From the NCBI GenBank assembly GCA_003116975.1, contig BGKB01000176.1:1-64000 (forward strand): a DNA stretch of 64,000 nt, given 5' to 3'. This document shows, one piece after another, positions 18,488-28,795 of the stretch. Positions within the stretch are counted from its first letter, which is position 1; every line of letters starts with the position of its first letter. The notes beneath the pieces were generated by a model. The model saw only the letters and a program-made list of their open reading frames with translations, was not told the DNA's origin and searched no databases. The stretch is from Aurantiochytrium sp. KH105 (lineage: Eukaryota; Sar; Bigyra; Thraustochytrida; Thraustochytriidae). The translations under genes and the position numbers were made by a program.

Positions 18488-21262
18488 ATGGCGGCGACCG
18501 CGGCGGTGGCAGGGCCGCACGGTGCAGCGCAGGGTCTGAGCGACGGCGCAGCGCAGCGTGCCCTGCAAAGGTATGGCCCCAACGAGCCGACGCAGGCCTC
18601 GGTCTGGGAGACGGTCCTGGAGCATCTCGGGCCCCTCGCCAAGAACCCGCTCATCGTGCTGCTCGGCGTCCTCGGCACGCTCGCCTACGTCGGTGGCGAT
18701 GCAGAGACAGGACTCGTTATTTGGGCCATGGGACTTCTCGCGATTGGAATGCAAACCATCCAAGAGTTTAGAGGAGAACAGGCTGCAAGTGCGCTGCGCG
18801 CCCAACTCCGTACTCACTGCCGTGTCAGTCGCGGGCCCGAAGGTGCCTCGCCCGTCCAAGTCCAGGCGCGCGACGTGGTACCCGGGGACCTTCTTCTGCT
18901 CTCCGCTGGGGATCTCGTCCCTGCCGACGGTATCGTGCTTTCTTGCGCGCACTTACGCGTTAACCAGGCCCAGCTTACGGGCGAAAGCCTCCCCGTAGCC
19001 AAACGCGCCGCGAATCCAACGCCCTCGACGCTCGTTGACGCCCGCGCTGCATTTGCGCCAGATGCTGCGTACACTGTTCTCACTGGAACCATGGTCGTTG
19101 CCGGTCATGGCATCGTTCGCGTCACGCACACGGGCGATGACAGCGAGATGGGCAAAACATTTGGCGCCCTTCGCGGTGCTCGCTCTCGGACGGGCTTTGA
19201 CGAGGACATGGACGCGTTCACAATGCTCATGATCCGCTTCATCATCTTCATGGCTCCGACGGTTTTTCTCCTGCAGCTCTGGCGAGGAAACGAAACCCTC
19301 GACGCCTTTCTCTATGCTGCAGCGGTTGCCGTCGGCCTTGCACCTGAAATGTTGCCCATGATCCTCACATATTGTCTCATTTACGGTGCCACAGAGCTTG
19401 CGAAAAAGGAAAAGTGCATCGTCAAGCGCCTTAACGCCTTGCAAGCTTTTGGCTCCATGGACGTCCTCTGTACCGACAAGACGGGGACGCTCACGCAGGA
19501 CTCCTTGTCAGTCAATCGCTCCCTCGACGCCTGTGGCCAGCCCGCCCAAGCGCTCTCCAAGCTGCCGTTGCTGCTTTGCAAACTTTCTGCGCATTTCCAG
19601 TCTGCTGCCGCGAACAACGCCGTTGAACGTGCCATCGATGGGTCGCCCCTCGACAGCTTTGACAGCATCGTGACATGCTTCAGCCTCGTTGACGAGGACC
19701 CCTTTGATTACGAACAGCGGTTCTCGCGTGTGAGGGTGCGTCTGTCCAAGATTACGCAAGCTCCGAGTCCCACGCAAGGAGAGCTTTTCAGCATCCTCAG
19801 TCCCATTCTAGGGCACGTCGGGAACGCTGCGGAGATCTGCATCTACAAGGGTGCTGTGGAGGAGGTGCTTGCGCTTTGCCATGGCGGATATCTGGGGCAG
19901 CAAGGGATCGGCGCCCTCACAGATCTGGCCGCAAACAGTGTCGTCGAGCAGATCCGTGCCACCGGGGAACGCATTCTTGCCGTGGCTATAGAAAGCCCAT
20001 TGAGCCAGGACCTCCTTCTTGCAGGCTTTGTAAGCTTTGCTGACCCGCCCAAACCGTCTGCCGCCCCAGCAATCGAGGCCGTGGAGGCTCTCGGAATCTC
20101 GGTACGCATGTTGACGGGCGACACTGCGAGTGTCGCCACCCACGTTGCTGCGCAGGTAGGCATCCACAATCCGCAACATGTCATCGAAGGGCAGACTTTA
20201 GACCTTGCCCCCGCCGCATCTTTGCGATCAATTGTGCAGTCGTGCAACGTCTTTGCGCGTCTCACGCCGCATCACAAGCGCGTCATCATTCGCGAGCTCC
20301 AGGCACTAGGCCATTCCGTTGGATTCGTGGGTGATGGCGTCAACGACGTGGCGGCCTTGCAGGCTGCTGACGTAGGTATATCAGTGGACTCCGCATGCGA
20401 CGCGGCGCGAGCTGCAGCAGACGTTTTGCTGACACGAAAGTCGTTGCGCATCTTTCGCCCAGCAACACTCATGGGACGGCGCGTTTTTCTCAACATGATC
20501 AAGTACATCAAAATGGCCGCCTCAAGCAACTTTGGGAACATGTGGTCTGTGCTCAGCGCAAGTCTCTTCATTCCTTTCCTTCCAATGCTGCCTATTCAAG
20601 TGGTCACCTCCAATTTTCTCTACGATATTGCCCAGCTTGGCATTCCTTCGGACGCAGTGGACAAAGCACAACTCTCCCGTCCGCTGCGACTCAACATGTC
20701 TTACTTGTTCCGCTTCATCGTGCTCATTGGGCTCATTAGCAGCATCTTCGACAGCGTCACGTTTGCGACGCTTTATTTCATGCTGGGCGCTGACGAGTCA
20801 CAGCAGCCACTCTTCCACACGGGCTGGTTTGTGGAAGGTCTTGTTTCTCAGACGCTTGTGGTCTTTGTCTTGCGACTCAATGAAGACGACCAGCGTTCTT
20901 TTTTTTCGCGACTCCTCCCACGCCCGGCAAAATCTCGTGTCAACAAAGGCTCGCCTGTGAGCGCTCCGCCGTCATCGACGCTTGTTTTGCTTTCGGGATT
21001 CGTTTGCGTATCTGCAGCAACCATGACGCTCGTGCCTTTTGTACGCGAGCTCTTTGGATTCGTGGAACTCCCTCTCGTCTATTGGGCCTACCTTGCGGCA
21101 ATTATTGGCACATATTTAATCAGCACACGCTTGCTCGTCACGCGCTGCGTTTCGGACAAGCATTTGCTTTCGCGTCCGACTACGTCGGGTGCTGCAACAA
21201 ATGCTGGGAATTCTCGCCCGGGGCGATCTCCGGTCTCTCTTGCGGCATCAGTGCTGGTGTGA
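18488..21262 (+). CDS. P3B-type (MgtA-like) magnesium-translocating P-type ATPase
   Basis: Predicted 924 residues, close to bacterial MgtA (about 900). All P-type motifs are present: TGES (164-167) in the actuator domain, DKTGT with phosphorylated Asp330, and GDGVND from residue 615. The MgtA-specific block KYIKMAASSNFGN (about 673-685) and the following LPFLP-type helices place it in subfamily P3B rather than among Ca2+ or H+ pumps. P3B pumps in bacteria import Mg2+; in plants a P3B protein (petunia PH1) acts on vacuolar pH. The membrane is unknown here, and no signal peptide is seen. The ATG at 18488 is preceded by a GGCGA repeat. No intron. Expected helices are present, with several C-terminal segments after residue 670. 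Confidence 0.92.
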   Translation: MAATAAVAGPHGAAQGLSDGAAQRALQRYGPNEPTQASVWETVLEHLGPLAKNPLIVLLGVLGTLAYVGGDAETGLVIWAMGLLAIGMQTIQEFRGEQAASALRAQLRTHCRVSRGPEGASPVQVQARDVVPGDLLLLSAGDLVPADGIVLSCAHLRVNQAQLTGESLPVAKRAANPTPSTLVDARAAFAPDAAYTVLTGTMVVAGHGIVRVTHTGDDSEMGKTFGALRGARSRTGFDEDMDAFTMLMIRFIIFMAPTVFLLQLWRGNETLDAFLYAAAVAVGLAPEMLPMILTYCLIYGATELAKKEKCIVKRLNALQAFGSMDVLCTDKTGTLTQDSLSVNRSLDACGQPAQALSKLPLLLCKLSAHFQSAAANNAVERAIDGSPLDSFDSIVTCFSLVDEDPFDYEQRFSRVRVRLSKITQAPSPTQGELFSILSPILGHVGNAAEICIYKGAVEEVLALCHGGYLGQQGIGALTDLAANSVVEQIRATGERILAVAIESPLSQDLLLAGFVSFADPPKPSAAPAIEAVEALGISVRMLTGDTASVATHVAAQVGIHNPQHVIEGQTLDLAPAASLRSIVQSCNVFARLTPHHKRVIIRELQALGHSVGFVGDGVNDVAALQAADVGISVDSACDAARAAADVLLTRKSLRIFRPATLMGRRVFLNMIKYIKMAASSNFGNMWSVLSASLFIPFLPMLPIQVVTSNFLYDIAQLGIPSDAVDKAQLSRPLRLNMSYLFRFIVLIGLISSIFDSVTFATLYFMLGADESQQPLFHTGWFVEGLVSQTLVVFVLRLNEDDQRSFFSRLLPRPAKSRVNKGSPVSAPPSSTLVLLSGFVCVSAATMTLVPFVRELFGFVELPLVYWAYLAAIIGTYLISTRLLVTRCVSDKHLLSRPTTSGAATNAGNSRPGRSPVSLAASVLV

Positions 21263-21626
21263 TTCGTTCCCCTTTCACAACGAAGGTTTGTCCATTCGAT
21301 TTGATATGACTTTGATTTTGATACTTCTTTTTCTGTTGTTTGTGACGAGTATTTGCAATCAATTCATTCGCTTGCTTTTCTCCACGAGCCCATCGCTCAT
21401 TCGCGACCTACCTTTCATTGCTTTGCATTAGTACGTATAGGCCTCCATGAATCGATCGGGTGGGGGGCCCAGGAAAAACTTCTACAAGCACCTCTTCGAA
21501 TCCGAGTCGGTGCACATAGACCAGTGGCCTAGCCAAAACCATTGGCCTCACAGTAAAGCACGATGACTCGGAAATGGCTCATTTTATAAAATTAACCACC
21601 GCCCACTGATAGACCTGGCCTTTCCA
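21263..21626. other. intergenic region
   Basis: Spacer between two co-directional genes. The first part is T-rich, typical of a 3' flank; the rest precedes the SNF2 start and is unusual here in being AT-rich rather than repeat-rich. Nothing else seen. Confidence 0.55.
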
Positions 21627-24600
21627 ATGTCAACTTTGATTCTGCAAATCGCCAACTACCGCGCAGAGCAAGCCTGGACGCGCGACCGTCACGCCACGGC
21701 GGTCGGGACGAGGAGGACAGCCGCGCCTTCTCCGGGGTCGCGGCGCGCCAAAGCCGCGGTGAATTGCGGCTTTCTCCTGGCAGCCGTAGCTCTCTCCCTC
21801 GCAAAGAGGCACGACGGAGTTAGCGACGAGACGACCGATCTAGGAGACGACAAGTTGATGGTGCACGAGGCGGGCGTCGCCGCTGCTGGCGACGCGGGCG
21901 ACGCTGGCGAGGAGCAGCAGCAGGAGACGGCGCAACAGCGCAATGGCGATGCCGCCGCAGCCCACGCCAAAGCCGAGGCTGCGGCCGAGGCCACGGAGCG
22001 CTTTCTCAGCGGAGACGCCGACGCCGTCGCCGAAACCAAGCCCGCTCACCTCAAGCGAAAGGTGAACATGTCCAAGTCCGTGCTGGACGCGGGCATGCTC
22101 AAAAAGGTGAAAAGTAACAAGGCCGGCGCCAACCGTTGGACAATTGAAGACATTTCCGAAGAGGATCGCGAGGCTGGCATTCCACTCTGGGATATTCAAA
22201 AAGAGGAGCTTCCCGAGGAAACCCAGGAGAAAACGAACGAGGCAGATGACTCCCCCAAGGATGGCAATGAACCCAAAGTAAATATTAATAATGGAGCGCG
22301 AGGTCCCAACGAGGATTCTGCACAGAACATGAGCGATAGCAAAGGCGAGGAGGAAGAAGCCCAGGGAGGAACAGACGGCAGCAACGACGCCAACGGCGAG
22401 AAACATGCCCCCCGAAGAAGTGGGCGCAAACGACCGCAAAAAACACTCAAGATTGAGAATATGGAAGAGTCAAACAGAGACGGTAAGAAGACAGTGAATC
22501 CGGCAGACGTAAAGTACAAACAGAAAAAACCCATTCGGGAGAAGAAAGAACCACACCACGTGAGACTGAACCCAATCTTTTCTCGTGTCCTCAAGCCACA
22601 CCAGGCAGTGGGCGTGTGCTTCCTCTGGTCTCATGTTCAGTCCGCGCGACACAGCGGCTGCATCCTCGCCGACTACATGGGTCTGGGGAAAACCCTCCAG
22701 AATATATCGCTCATGCACACCTTTCTCGCGCATCATAAAGATGAGGTGGACCCGAAACGTAAAACAACGATCCTCGTCGTTTCCCCTACCTCGGTAATTC
22801 TCAACTGGTATCGCGAGATTCACAAGTGGCTGAGCCCGAAGAAGAAGGAAGAGAAGCGCGCTCTAGATCTTTTCAACGTGCAGGTTTTAGACGCGAAAAC
22901 GGGCACGCGGCTCGATCAGCGTCTCGCCGTTCTGAAAAAGTGGCAAGCGGAGGGTGGCGTTCTTCTCACGGGATATGAGATGTTTCGGTCCCTCGCCCAA
23001 GAACCCAAAGAAGGCACAGACTCCCGCAAGGCTCAGCTTGCGCGGGATCTCCTCGTTCATGGGCCCGGGCCATCGCTTGTCATCGTCGATGAGGGCCATC
23101 GTCTGCGGCAAGCCAAGTCACAAATCGTCAAGGCCATGTCGCGTATCAAGACGCGCCGGCGCATCGTTCTCACGGGATACCCCTTGCAAAATCACCTCGA
23201 GGAGTACTGGTGCATGGTGAACTTTGCGAGGCCAGGATACTTGAAAACGAGCGAAGCCTTCAAGCATCAGTTCAAAATCCCCATTGAGAATGGACAAGCC
23301 CTCGATTCGGCGCCCGAGGACGTCAAGTTTGCGCGCTCGAGGACTATCGTCCTCAACGACCTCTTGCGCAGCATCATCCTTCGTCGTGACTCGCAGCATT
23401 TAGCGCGCGAACTGCCGCCAAAATACGAATGGGTCTTGCGCTGCCGTCTCACGGGAAAGCAAGCCGAGCTGTACCGTGCATTCGCGCGAAATCGCGTTGA
23501 CCAGGCAAAAGCGCGAGAAAACGGCGGCGCCTCGGCCTCTCAAAACGGAGGGATCATTGCTGCTTATCATCACTCCCTTTCCATTGTCAATCATCCGGAC
23601 ATCATTTACGAGAAATATCGCCAGCACACACCGCTTGGTAACGAGCGCGGATCTCGCGATTCTGCATACGCGTCGCTCTCAATATTCGTTCCTTCAGACC
23701 TCGGTGATCTCGGCATCAACGTCGTGCAGCAGAACCTTGCCAAGTCGCGACACGACCGCACCGAGGCCACGGTCACTTTCGTCGACGCTGTTTTTGATCT
23801 GAGCAAATGCCCCGATCCGTCGCTTCCCTGGTTCGAGCTTCTCGATGAGGTTGTGTCCATTGATGATTCCCCTTGCTCGCGAGCGAATTTCAATGACCTC
23901 CTCTTTCGAAAGCAAGTGCAAGCGCGCGACATTGGTGCACCCGTGCGCATTATCGTGCGACGCTGGCATCGCGCATCGTGGACGAACGTGCAACTCACTG
24001 CCAAGGTTGCGGCTAGAAAGCTCCAAGACTCCATGGCGCTCATGTCACCAACCCATGCTGCGGCGGCATGTCCACCCAAGGACCCTGAGCTCACGGATGA
24101 GGAGCTGCGAGAGGAGGATCGAAGGCTCGAGCATTTGAAGGATGCCGAGGTGAACCGCACGCTTGCGGAAATGGAGGACGAGGACGGAATCGTGGCAATC
24201 GAGAGCGAACCGGCCACTGCCGGCCAAGAGAGTTCGTACTCTTGGGCTCATCTTCCTCTCAAGTCGTTCAAGCCAGGAAAGCGACTCAGCGACTCGGGCA
24301 AAATGATCATACTCTTTTCTATCTTGAGAAGTGCGCGCCAACAAACGGACAAAGTCATCGTTTTCTCGCAGAGCGTGCAAACCCTCAATGTGGTGCAACA
24401 GATCATTGAGTTCCATAACAGTCGCGTCGAGGAGCAGCTTCGTATCATCGACGATGACGATTCCGAATCAGACTCGGACGATTCAGACTCGGACGATTCA
24501 GACTCGAGCGACGATGACGACGAGGAAAACGAAGAAGTCGTGGGCAAGGTGGACAACGAAAAGACCAACGGCTCACGTACGGACGAAATGAATGCAGCGA

Positions 24601-26762
24601 CACCACAAGGGGACAGATGGAGGAGACCTATTAACCAAGTTGTCGCGGCAGCAGATCTTGAGGAGGACGATGACCATGCCCTTGGCCTCCAAGGCGAAGC
24701 CGCCTCGGGAGGCGCGAAGCGCAAGCGGGAGGGAGCTCCTTTGCTTCGACGTTCGCGGACGAAAAAACTAGCATCATCAACCGCTGCTGATGCAACTTCA
24801 AGTAAGAAAGCTCGGCGAAAGGCTCGCCAAGAGCGTCGCATGAAGATCGAGCCGGGATCAGACGCTTGCCCGTACCTTCCGGGCGTCCGCATCGGATTTT
24901 CGCGCCTTGATGGTGCAACGCCACAGGCGACTCGCAATGCGCTTGTCGACGCCTTCAACGCAGCCCCGATCAAGGACAAATGTGTCTTTCTCGCCAGCAC
25001 GCGTGCAGCGGGCGAAGGACTCAATCTCCAGTCTGCGAATCGTGTCGTCATGTTTGATGCGTGTTGGAATCCATGTCTCGACCACGAGGCCATGTGTCGG
25101 GCGTATCGCTTTGGGCAAAAGAAGCCCGTCTTTGTGTACAGACTTGTGGCAGCCGGCACCATGGAGCGAACAATCTTTGATCAACAAACCAAAAAGGAAT
25201 CGCTCACCTCGCGCGTCGTCGATGCGCGCGCAACGAAGCGCACCGTCACGTCTTCGGACCTCCGCAACTTTTTCAATCTCCGGCGCTTCAATCAACTTCA
25301 ACAGCGGAGTGTCAATACAGACAAGCTTCTCAAGGACATTGGGCACGGGGAGCCCGATGAAGCTGACCTCGAAGAGGCTGACCTGGAAGATGCTGACCGC
25401 GAGGCCCGAGGCGTCGCGGCTGGTAGTGAGAAAAACGAGAGAAACGGCAAGCAGCCGTCTTCTGCTGCAAAGGCTCAAGGAGCAAATCGAAAGAATGGCG
25501 CCGGTACTGGCGCTGAGTCTAGTACTGTTACTGTTGCTGGTTCTGATGAAGGTCAGACCCAGAGTTCTTCGTCATCAGCAAGCGAAGCCAAGACGGAAGC
25601 CATGGAAGACGAAGTAGAGGCTGTCACGGATCCGGTTGTCACCAAAAAGGAAATGCAACAAAAGAGAGGAATTCGCGAGGACCGCGTATTGCAAGGCGTT
25701 CTCCGCAGCGAGCAACAGGGAGGTAAATACATTACCGAATTCTGTTTGGAGGACCTCCTTCTGAACGAGGACGAGGCCGAGCGGCAAACGGAAGAGGCGC
25801 GCGACGAAGCGCTCATGGAATTTCGCGAGCTGGAACGGATCGAAATGGAGCTCATCAAGAGTGGCCGCGCCGACGCAACGAGCGCCCCAGCCCTGGCAGC
25901 CCAAATGTACAACAACGCCAGATCATCTGGGACGGCGAGAGGACGGGAAATGGCTGAATTTAACTCTGGCGCTCGCACTCCGTTTCACTCGACGAACGGA
26001 CGACACTTCCAGGCAAATAATGTCTTCAATAGTGCTTCTGCCTTCCAACAGCTTGTTAATTACAGCAACTACAACCAAGTGCGACAACAAGAGCTGCAAG
26101 CGCGAGCGCAAGTGCCATTGCAGCCGTTCATTGTCTTTCGACATTTGGACCCGAACTATCAGACGCGGCTCGACGATTTCTACATGTCGAAGCAAATTCC
26201 AGCATCCAAAGGGTGCGGCGTCTTTAACAGATTGCACGTACTGGTTATCCGGAAACGCATGCCGGACGCCGAGGATATTATTGAGGAACTGCAAAAGCAC
26301 GGAGCTCTTGTCACAAACGATGCTACGGTATCGTGTCAGTATGTTGTGTCAACGCTGCGTCGGCCAAAGCTCGCGGATATGTGTTCTAAATGGCAGAAAA
26401 TAGCCGACGATCAAGCTCGGGCTACATTCTCAGCGCAGCAAGCTATTCGTTCGGTGTTTAAAACTACAGGCTGGGTTGCTGCTTCCATAGCTGCTGGGAG
26501 ACTTCAGCCTGGCTTTGTTCCCGAGGAGAGTGACTATACGGAGGTAAATCTTGTGTCCAATCCTGTGGGTCCCGCGCCTACCCCCGGTCCGGCAGTATTG
26601 TCATCATCATCATCATCAACGGTGCAAGGAAACAGCACTAGCAGCGGCAGCAATGGCATTCAAAACAGCCAACGGCCCCATGGAAATGGGTCGTTCGGGT
26701 CCGCACCTCAACAAGCTGCAGTAGCATCATCGAACGAGCCCATTGAGCTTTTGGACGATTAA
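21627..26762 (+). CDS. SNF2-family chromatin remodeller of the ATRX/ARIP4 group
   Basis: Predicted 1711 residues, no intron. The N-terminus is acidic and low-complexity (1-310). RecA lobe 1 starts about 321 (LKPHQAVGVCFLW), with Walker A GLGKT (352-356) and Walker B DEGH (488-491). The stretch CMVNFARPGYLKTSEAFK, then the NGQALDS motif, is characteristic of ATRX and ARIP4/RAD54L2. Lobe 2 runs 890-930 and 1082-1172, split by an acidic Ser/Asp insert; it carries AGEGLNLQSANRVV and arginine-finger motif RAYRFGQ (1158-1164). These proteins translocate on DNA and remodel nucleosomes. No N-terminal ADD zinc finger is present, unlike animal ATRX, so it is closer to ARIP4. A segment near 1527-1587 resembles a BRCT fold (tentative). 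Convergent with the glycosyltransferase gene. Confidence 0.92.
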   Translation: MSTLILQIANYRAEQAWTRDRHATAVGTRRTAAPSPGSRRAKAAVNCGFLLAAVALSLAKRHDGVSDETTDLGDDKLMVHEAGVAAAGDAGDAGEEQQQETAQQRNGDAAAAHAKAEAAAEATERFLSGDADAVAETKPAHLKRKVNMSKSVLDAGMLKKVKSNKAGANRWTIEDISEEDREAGIPLWDIQKEELPEETQEKTNEADDSPKDGNEPKVNINNGARGPNEDSAQNMSDSKGEEEEAQGGTDGSNDANGEKHAPRRSGRKRPQKTLKIENMEESNRDGKKTVNPADVKYKQKKPIREKKEPHHVRLNPIFSRVLKPHQAVGVCFLWSHVQSARHSGCILADYMGLGKTLQNISLMHTFLAHHKDEVDPKRKTTILVVSPTSVILNWYREIHKWLSPKKKEEKRALDLFNVQVLDAKTGTRLDQRLAVLKKWQAEGGVLLTGYEMFRSLAQEPKEGTDSRKAQLARDLLVHGPGPSLVIVDEGHRLRQAKSQIVKAMSRIKTRRRIVLTGYPLQNHLEEYWCMVNFARPGYLKTSEAFKHQFKIPIENGQALDSAPEDVKFARSRTIVLNDLLRSIILRRDSQHLARELPPKYEWVLRCRLTGKQAELYRAFARNRVDQAKARENGGASASQNGGIIAAYHHSLSIVNHPDIIYEKYRQHTPLGNERGSRDSAYASLSIFVPSDLGDLGINVVQQNLAKSRHDRTEATVTFVDAVFDLSKCPDPSLPWFELLDEVVSIDDSPCSRANFNDLLFRKQVQARDIGAPVRIIVRRWHRASWTNVQLTAKVAARKLQDSMALMSPTHAAAACPPKDPELTDEELREEDRRLEHLKDAEVNRTLAEMEDEDGIVAIESEPATAGQESSYSWAHLPLKSFKPGKRLSDSGKMIILFSILRSARQQTDKVIVFSQSVQTLNVVQQIIEFHNSRVEEQLRIIDDDDSESDSDDSDSDDSDSSDDDDEENEEVVGKVDNEKTNGSRTDEMNAATPQGDRWRRPINQVVAAADLEEDDDHALGLQGEAASGGAKRKREGAPLLRRSRTKKLASSTAADATSSKKARRKARQERRMKIEPGSDACPYLPGVRIGFSRLDGATPQATRNALVDAFNAAPIKDKCVFLASTRAAGEGLNLQSANRVVMFDACWNPCLDHEAMCRAYRFGQKKPVFVYRLVAAGTMERTIFDQQTKKESLTSRVVDARATKRTVTSSDLRNFFNLRRFNQLQQRSVNTDKLLKDIGHGEPDEADLEEADLEDADREARGVAAGSEKNERNGKQPSSAAKAQGANRKNGAGTGAESSTVTVAGSDEGQTQSSSSSASEAKTEAMEDEVEAVTDPVVTKKEMQQKRGIREDRVLQGVLRSEQQGGKYITEFCLEDLLLNEDEAERQTEEARDEALMEFRELERIEMELIKSGRADATSAPALAAQMYNNARSSGTARGREMAEFNSGARTPFHSTNGRHFQANNVFNSASAFQQLVNYSNYNQVRQQELQARAQVPLQPFIVFRHLDPNYQTRLDDFYMSKQIPASKGCGVFNRLHVLVIRKRMPDAEDIIEELQKHGALVTNDATVSCQYVVSTLRRPKLADMCSKWQKIADDQARATFSAQQAIRSVFKTTGWVAASIAAGRLQPGFVPEESDYTEVNLVSNPVGPAPTPGPAVLSSSSSSTVQGNSTSSGSNGIQNSQRPHGNGSFGSAPQQAAVASSNEPIELLDD

Positions 26763-27043
26763 AAAACAAAATTCTGCCTACGTGCGCGTGTCCTTGTGCG
26801 AGGTGCGATTGGAGTCTAATTTCCAACAAAGAAACCTGCTACTTTCTATTTGTCTTTGTTGCCTTTTATTCTTTGCTGCGGCTGAAGATCTTCTTCTCTT
26901 GAACAAGCTTATTGTGCATGGACACACTTGAAAGCACTTGGCGAGCAAGCATGACAACACAAGCAAAATGTCATGGAGGGAATCAAAAACCACACACGCA
27001 AGGCAGCATGTGTATTTTTTTTATTTTATTTTTACTGAAATTA

Positions 27044-28795
27044 TCAGTCGAGACTTGCACCATATGTTCCTCGCGAGACCCCGCGGCGAAACTTGGCGTT
27101 CTCCGGAATTGGGCCAAATCGCTCCATCGAATTGTGCAAAATCTCCAATGTTTTGGTGCTTTGAAAATCGGCATCTGGCGGCAAAGGCCAAGGGATGACT
27201 GTGCTTGCGGTGTTATTGCACTTGCACCATACCTGCTGGCCAAAGTGACTAAAGCTCTTGCCCTCAGTGTGCGCCCATTTCTGTGCTGGAGCGTAGGTTT
27301 TGGGAAACCAAGCTCTACCGACATGAATCATGGAAACGCCCTGGAGCTTGTCTGCGCGATGCTCCGAGTCAACATCCCGCACCTGAATACGGCGAACAAC
27401 CTCGTGACGAACGCCAACGTGAGCAGCAGCAAAGTTATAACCGAACATCTCCGACGCCCATGCAAGGTCGAGATGGCCATACTTTTGCTTAAAATCTGAG
27501 TCTTTGGCAACCCTGTCCTTGAGCATGATCGTATAGCTGCGCCAAAGTGGCGCGATGGCCGCGAGGTCATCGCGATGAACAATATATGGGACGCCGACGA
27601 GATCGACATCAACGTCGCAATTCTGAAGACACACTTCCTTCCAAAGACGCTGTGCAGTGCGGCTGCCATGGTAATATGCAGGCTCTCCAATTGCATGGCC
27701 AGGCGTGACGCGGTCCACATAGCTTCCGACGTCTTTCAAAAGCCAATTGTCCGGATCAATCACAACGATGACCTCCTCTCGCGGCCTGTCGGAAGACTCG
27801 AACCACTTGGTGATCACATCGGGTTTGTTGATGGGAGAGTACCTTCGCGAGTAAAGCGTTCGCTTTGCCTGGAAGGTGGCCAATCCGGGAACCTGTCCAT
27901 TGTCCGCGAGATCGTCGCGCATCCCGGCCGTCAAAAGGCGTGTCCACGTTGCACTTGACTGCCCACTCGTGAGAAAGGCATAGAAATTCGCCCAGACCTG
28001 ATAGCCGAAATACTCGGATGATTCGCACGAGAATACGATTCTAGCCTTGGCGGCCTGGCCTTGGAGTGGCTTTCGAGGTTTGTGGTCCTGCTGGGCCCAT
28101 TGTGCGTCCAGGACACTATCAGGGATTTGTCGCCTGCTCTGCAGAGATGACTGCCATACGAAGCGAAAGGACTTGGCCGATGGGTAGTTATAGCGCTCTA
28201 CGCAGCCCTCCGACGCGAAAAGGGAGCCCACATAGTAACCGTCGCGCTGGCAGCTGGCGTAAAAGTCAATCTCGGGACCTCCTTCCAGTCGCATCGACTT
28301 TGCTTCGTATTGGCAAACGCCATGGAGCTCACTGCCTCCTGGAGCTTTGGGACGAATAGCAACGAGAGGTGCTCCAGTGCAGCCGTGATCGTTATACAGA
28401 TAGAGCACAGGATCTTGCGCGGCGGCTCCAGCTGTTCCTGCTCCTGCTTCGGCTCCAGCTGCTGTTGTTGTTCCTGCTGCTGCCTTGGCCGCTGCCTCTT
28501 CGGTGGTCAGAGTCACTGCAGCGAGGCGGTCTTGCTGATGATTACCTCGAAAAGAGAGAATCGACGACGCTGCATCCTTCGCCAAGGCAGCCGTCGCTTT
28601 CCCGGCCTCGGCGCGACCCGCGCGCACGGACTCGTGCAGGTCGGCGGTGATGCTATATAGATAGTACACCCAACCCAGGCAAGCGCAAGCAGCGGCTGAC
28701 ACGAGCACGCATGCGAGCACTTGGCGAGCGTTGACCACGCGCCTGCCCCCCGTGACCTCGCGCCGTCGCGCCGCGAACCCTCGCGCGCCGCGCAT
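27044..28795 (-). CDS. type II membrane glycosyltransferase, HPAT/SGT family
   Basis: Predicted 583 residues. A short basic N-terminus, then one membrane helix (about 26-49, VLACVLVSAAACACLGWVYY), then a lumenal stem and catalytic domain, the usual Golgi/ER topology. The C-terminal half aligns by eye with plant hydroxyproline O-arabinosyltransferases and peptidyl-serine galactosyltransferases: ANFYAFLTSG, the DPD metal/nucleotide site (347-349) within VVIDPDNW, VGVPYIVHRDDLAAIAPLW, and SEMFGYNFAAAHVGVRH. These enzymes glycosylate hydroxyproline or serine in secreted Pro-rich proteins. A Cys-bearing module (about 130-230) before the catalytic part is unfamiliar. The start is ATG 28795 (MRGARGF); upstream the frame opens only at GTG. 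Donor and acceptor are not determined. Confidence 0.83.
   Translation of the reverse strand: MRGARGFAARRREVTGGRRVVNARQVLACVLVSAAACACLGWVYYLYSITADLHESVRAGRAEAGKATAALAKDAASSILSFRGNHQQDRLAAVTLTTEEAAAKAAAGTTTAAGAEAGAGTAGAAAQDPVLYLYNDHGCTGAPLVAIRPKAPGGSELHGVCQYEAKSMRLEGGPEIDFYASCQRDGYYVGSLFASEGCVERYNYPSAKSFRFVWQSSLQSRRQIPDSVLDAQWAQQDHKPRKPLQGQAAKARIVFSCESSEYFGYQVWANFYAFLTSGQSSATWTRLLTAGMRDDLADNGQVPGLATFQAKRTLYSRRYSPINKPDVITKWFESSDRPREEVIVVIDPDNWLLKDVGSYVDRVTPGHAIGEPAYYHGSRTAQRLWKEVCLQNCDVDVDLVGVPYIVHRDDLAAIAPLWRSYTIMLKDRVAKDSDFKQKYGHLDLAWASEMFGYNFAAAHVGVRHEVVRRIQVRDVDSEHRADKLQGVSMIHVGRAWFPKTYAPAQKWAHTEGKSFSHFGQQVWCKCNNTASTVIPWPLPPDADFQSTKTLEILHNSMERFGPIPENAKFRRGVSRGTYGASLD

Noticed and set aside
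27785-27800. tRNA B-box-like GGTTCGAGTC on the minus strand
   Set aside because: It lies inside the glycosyltransferase coding region and has no A box or acceptor stem around it.
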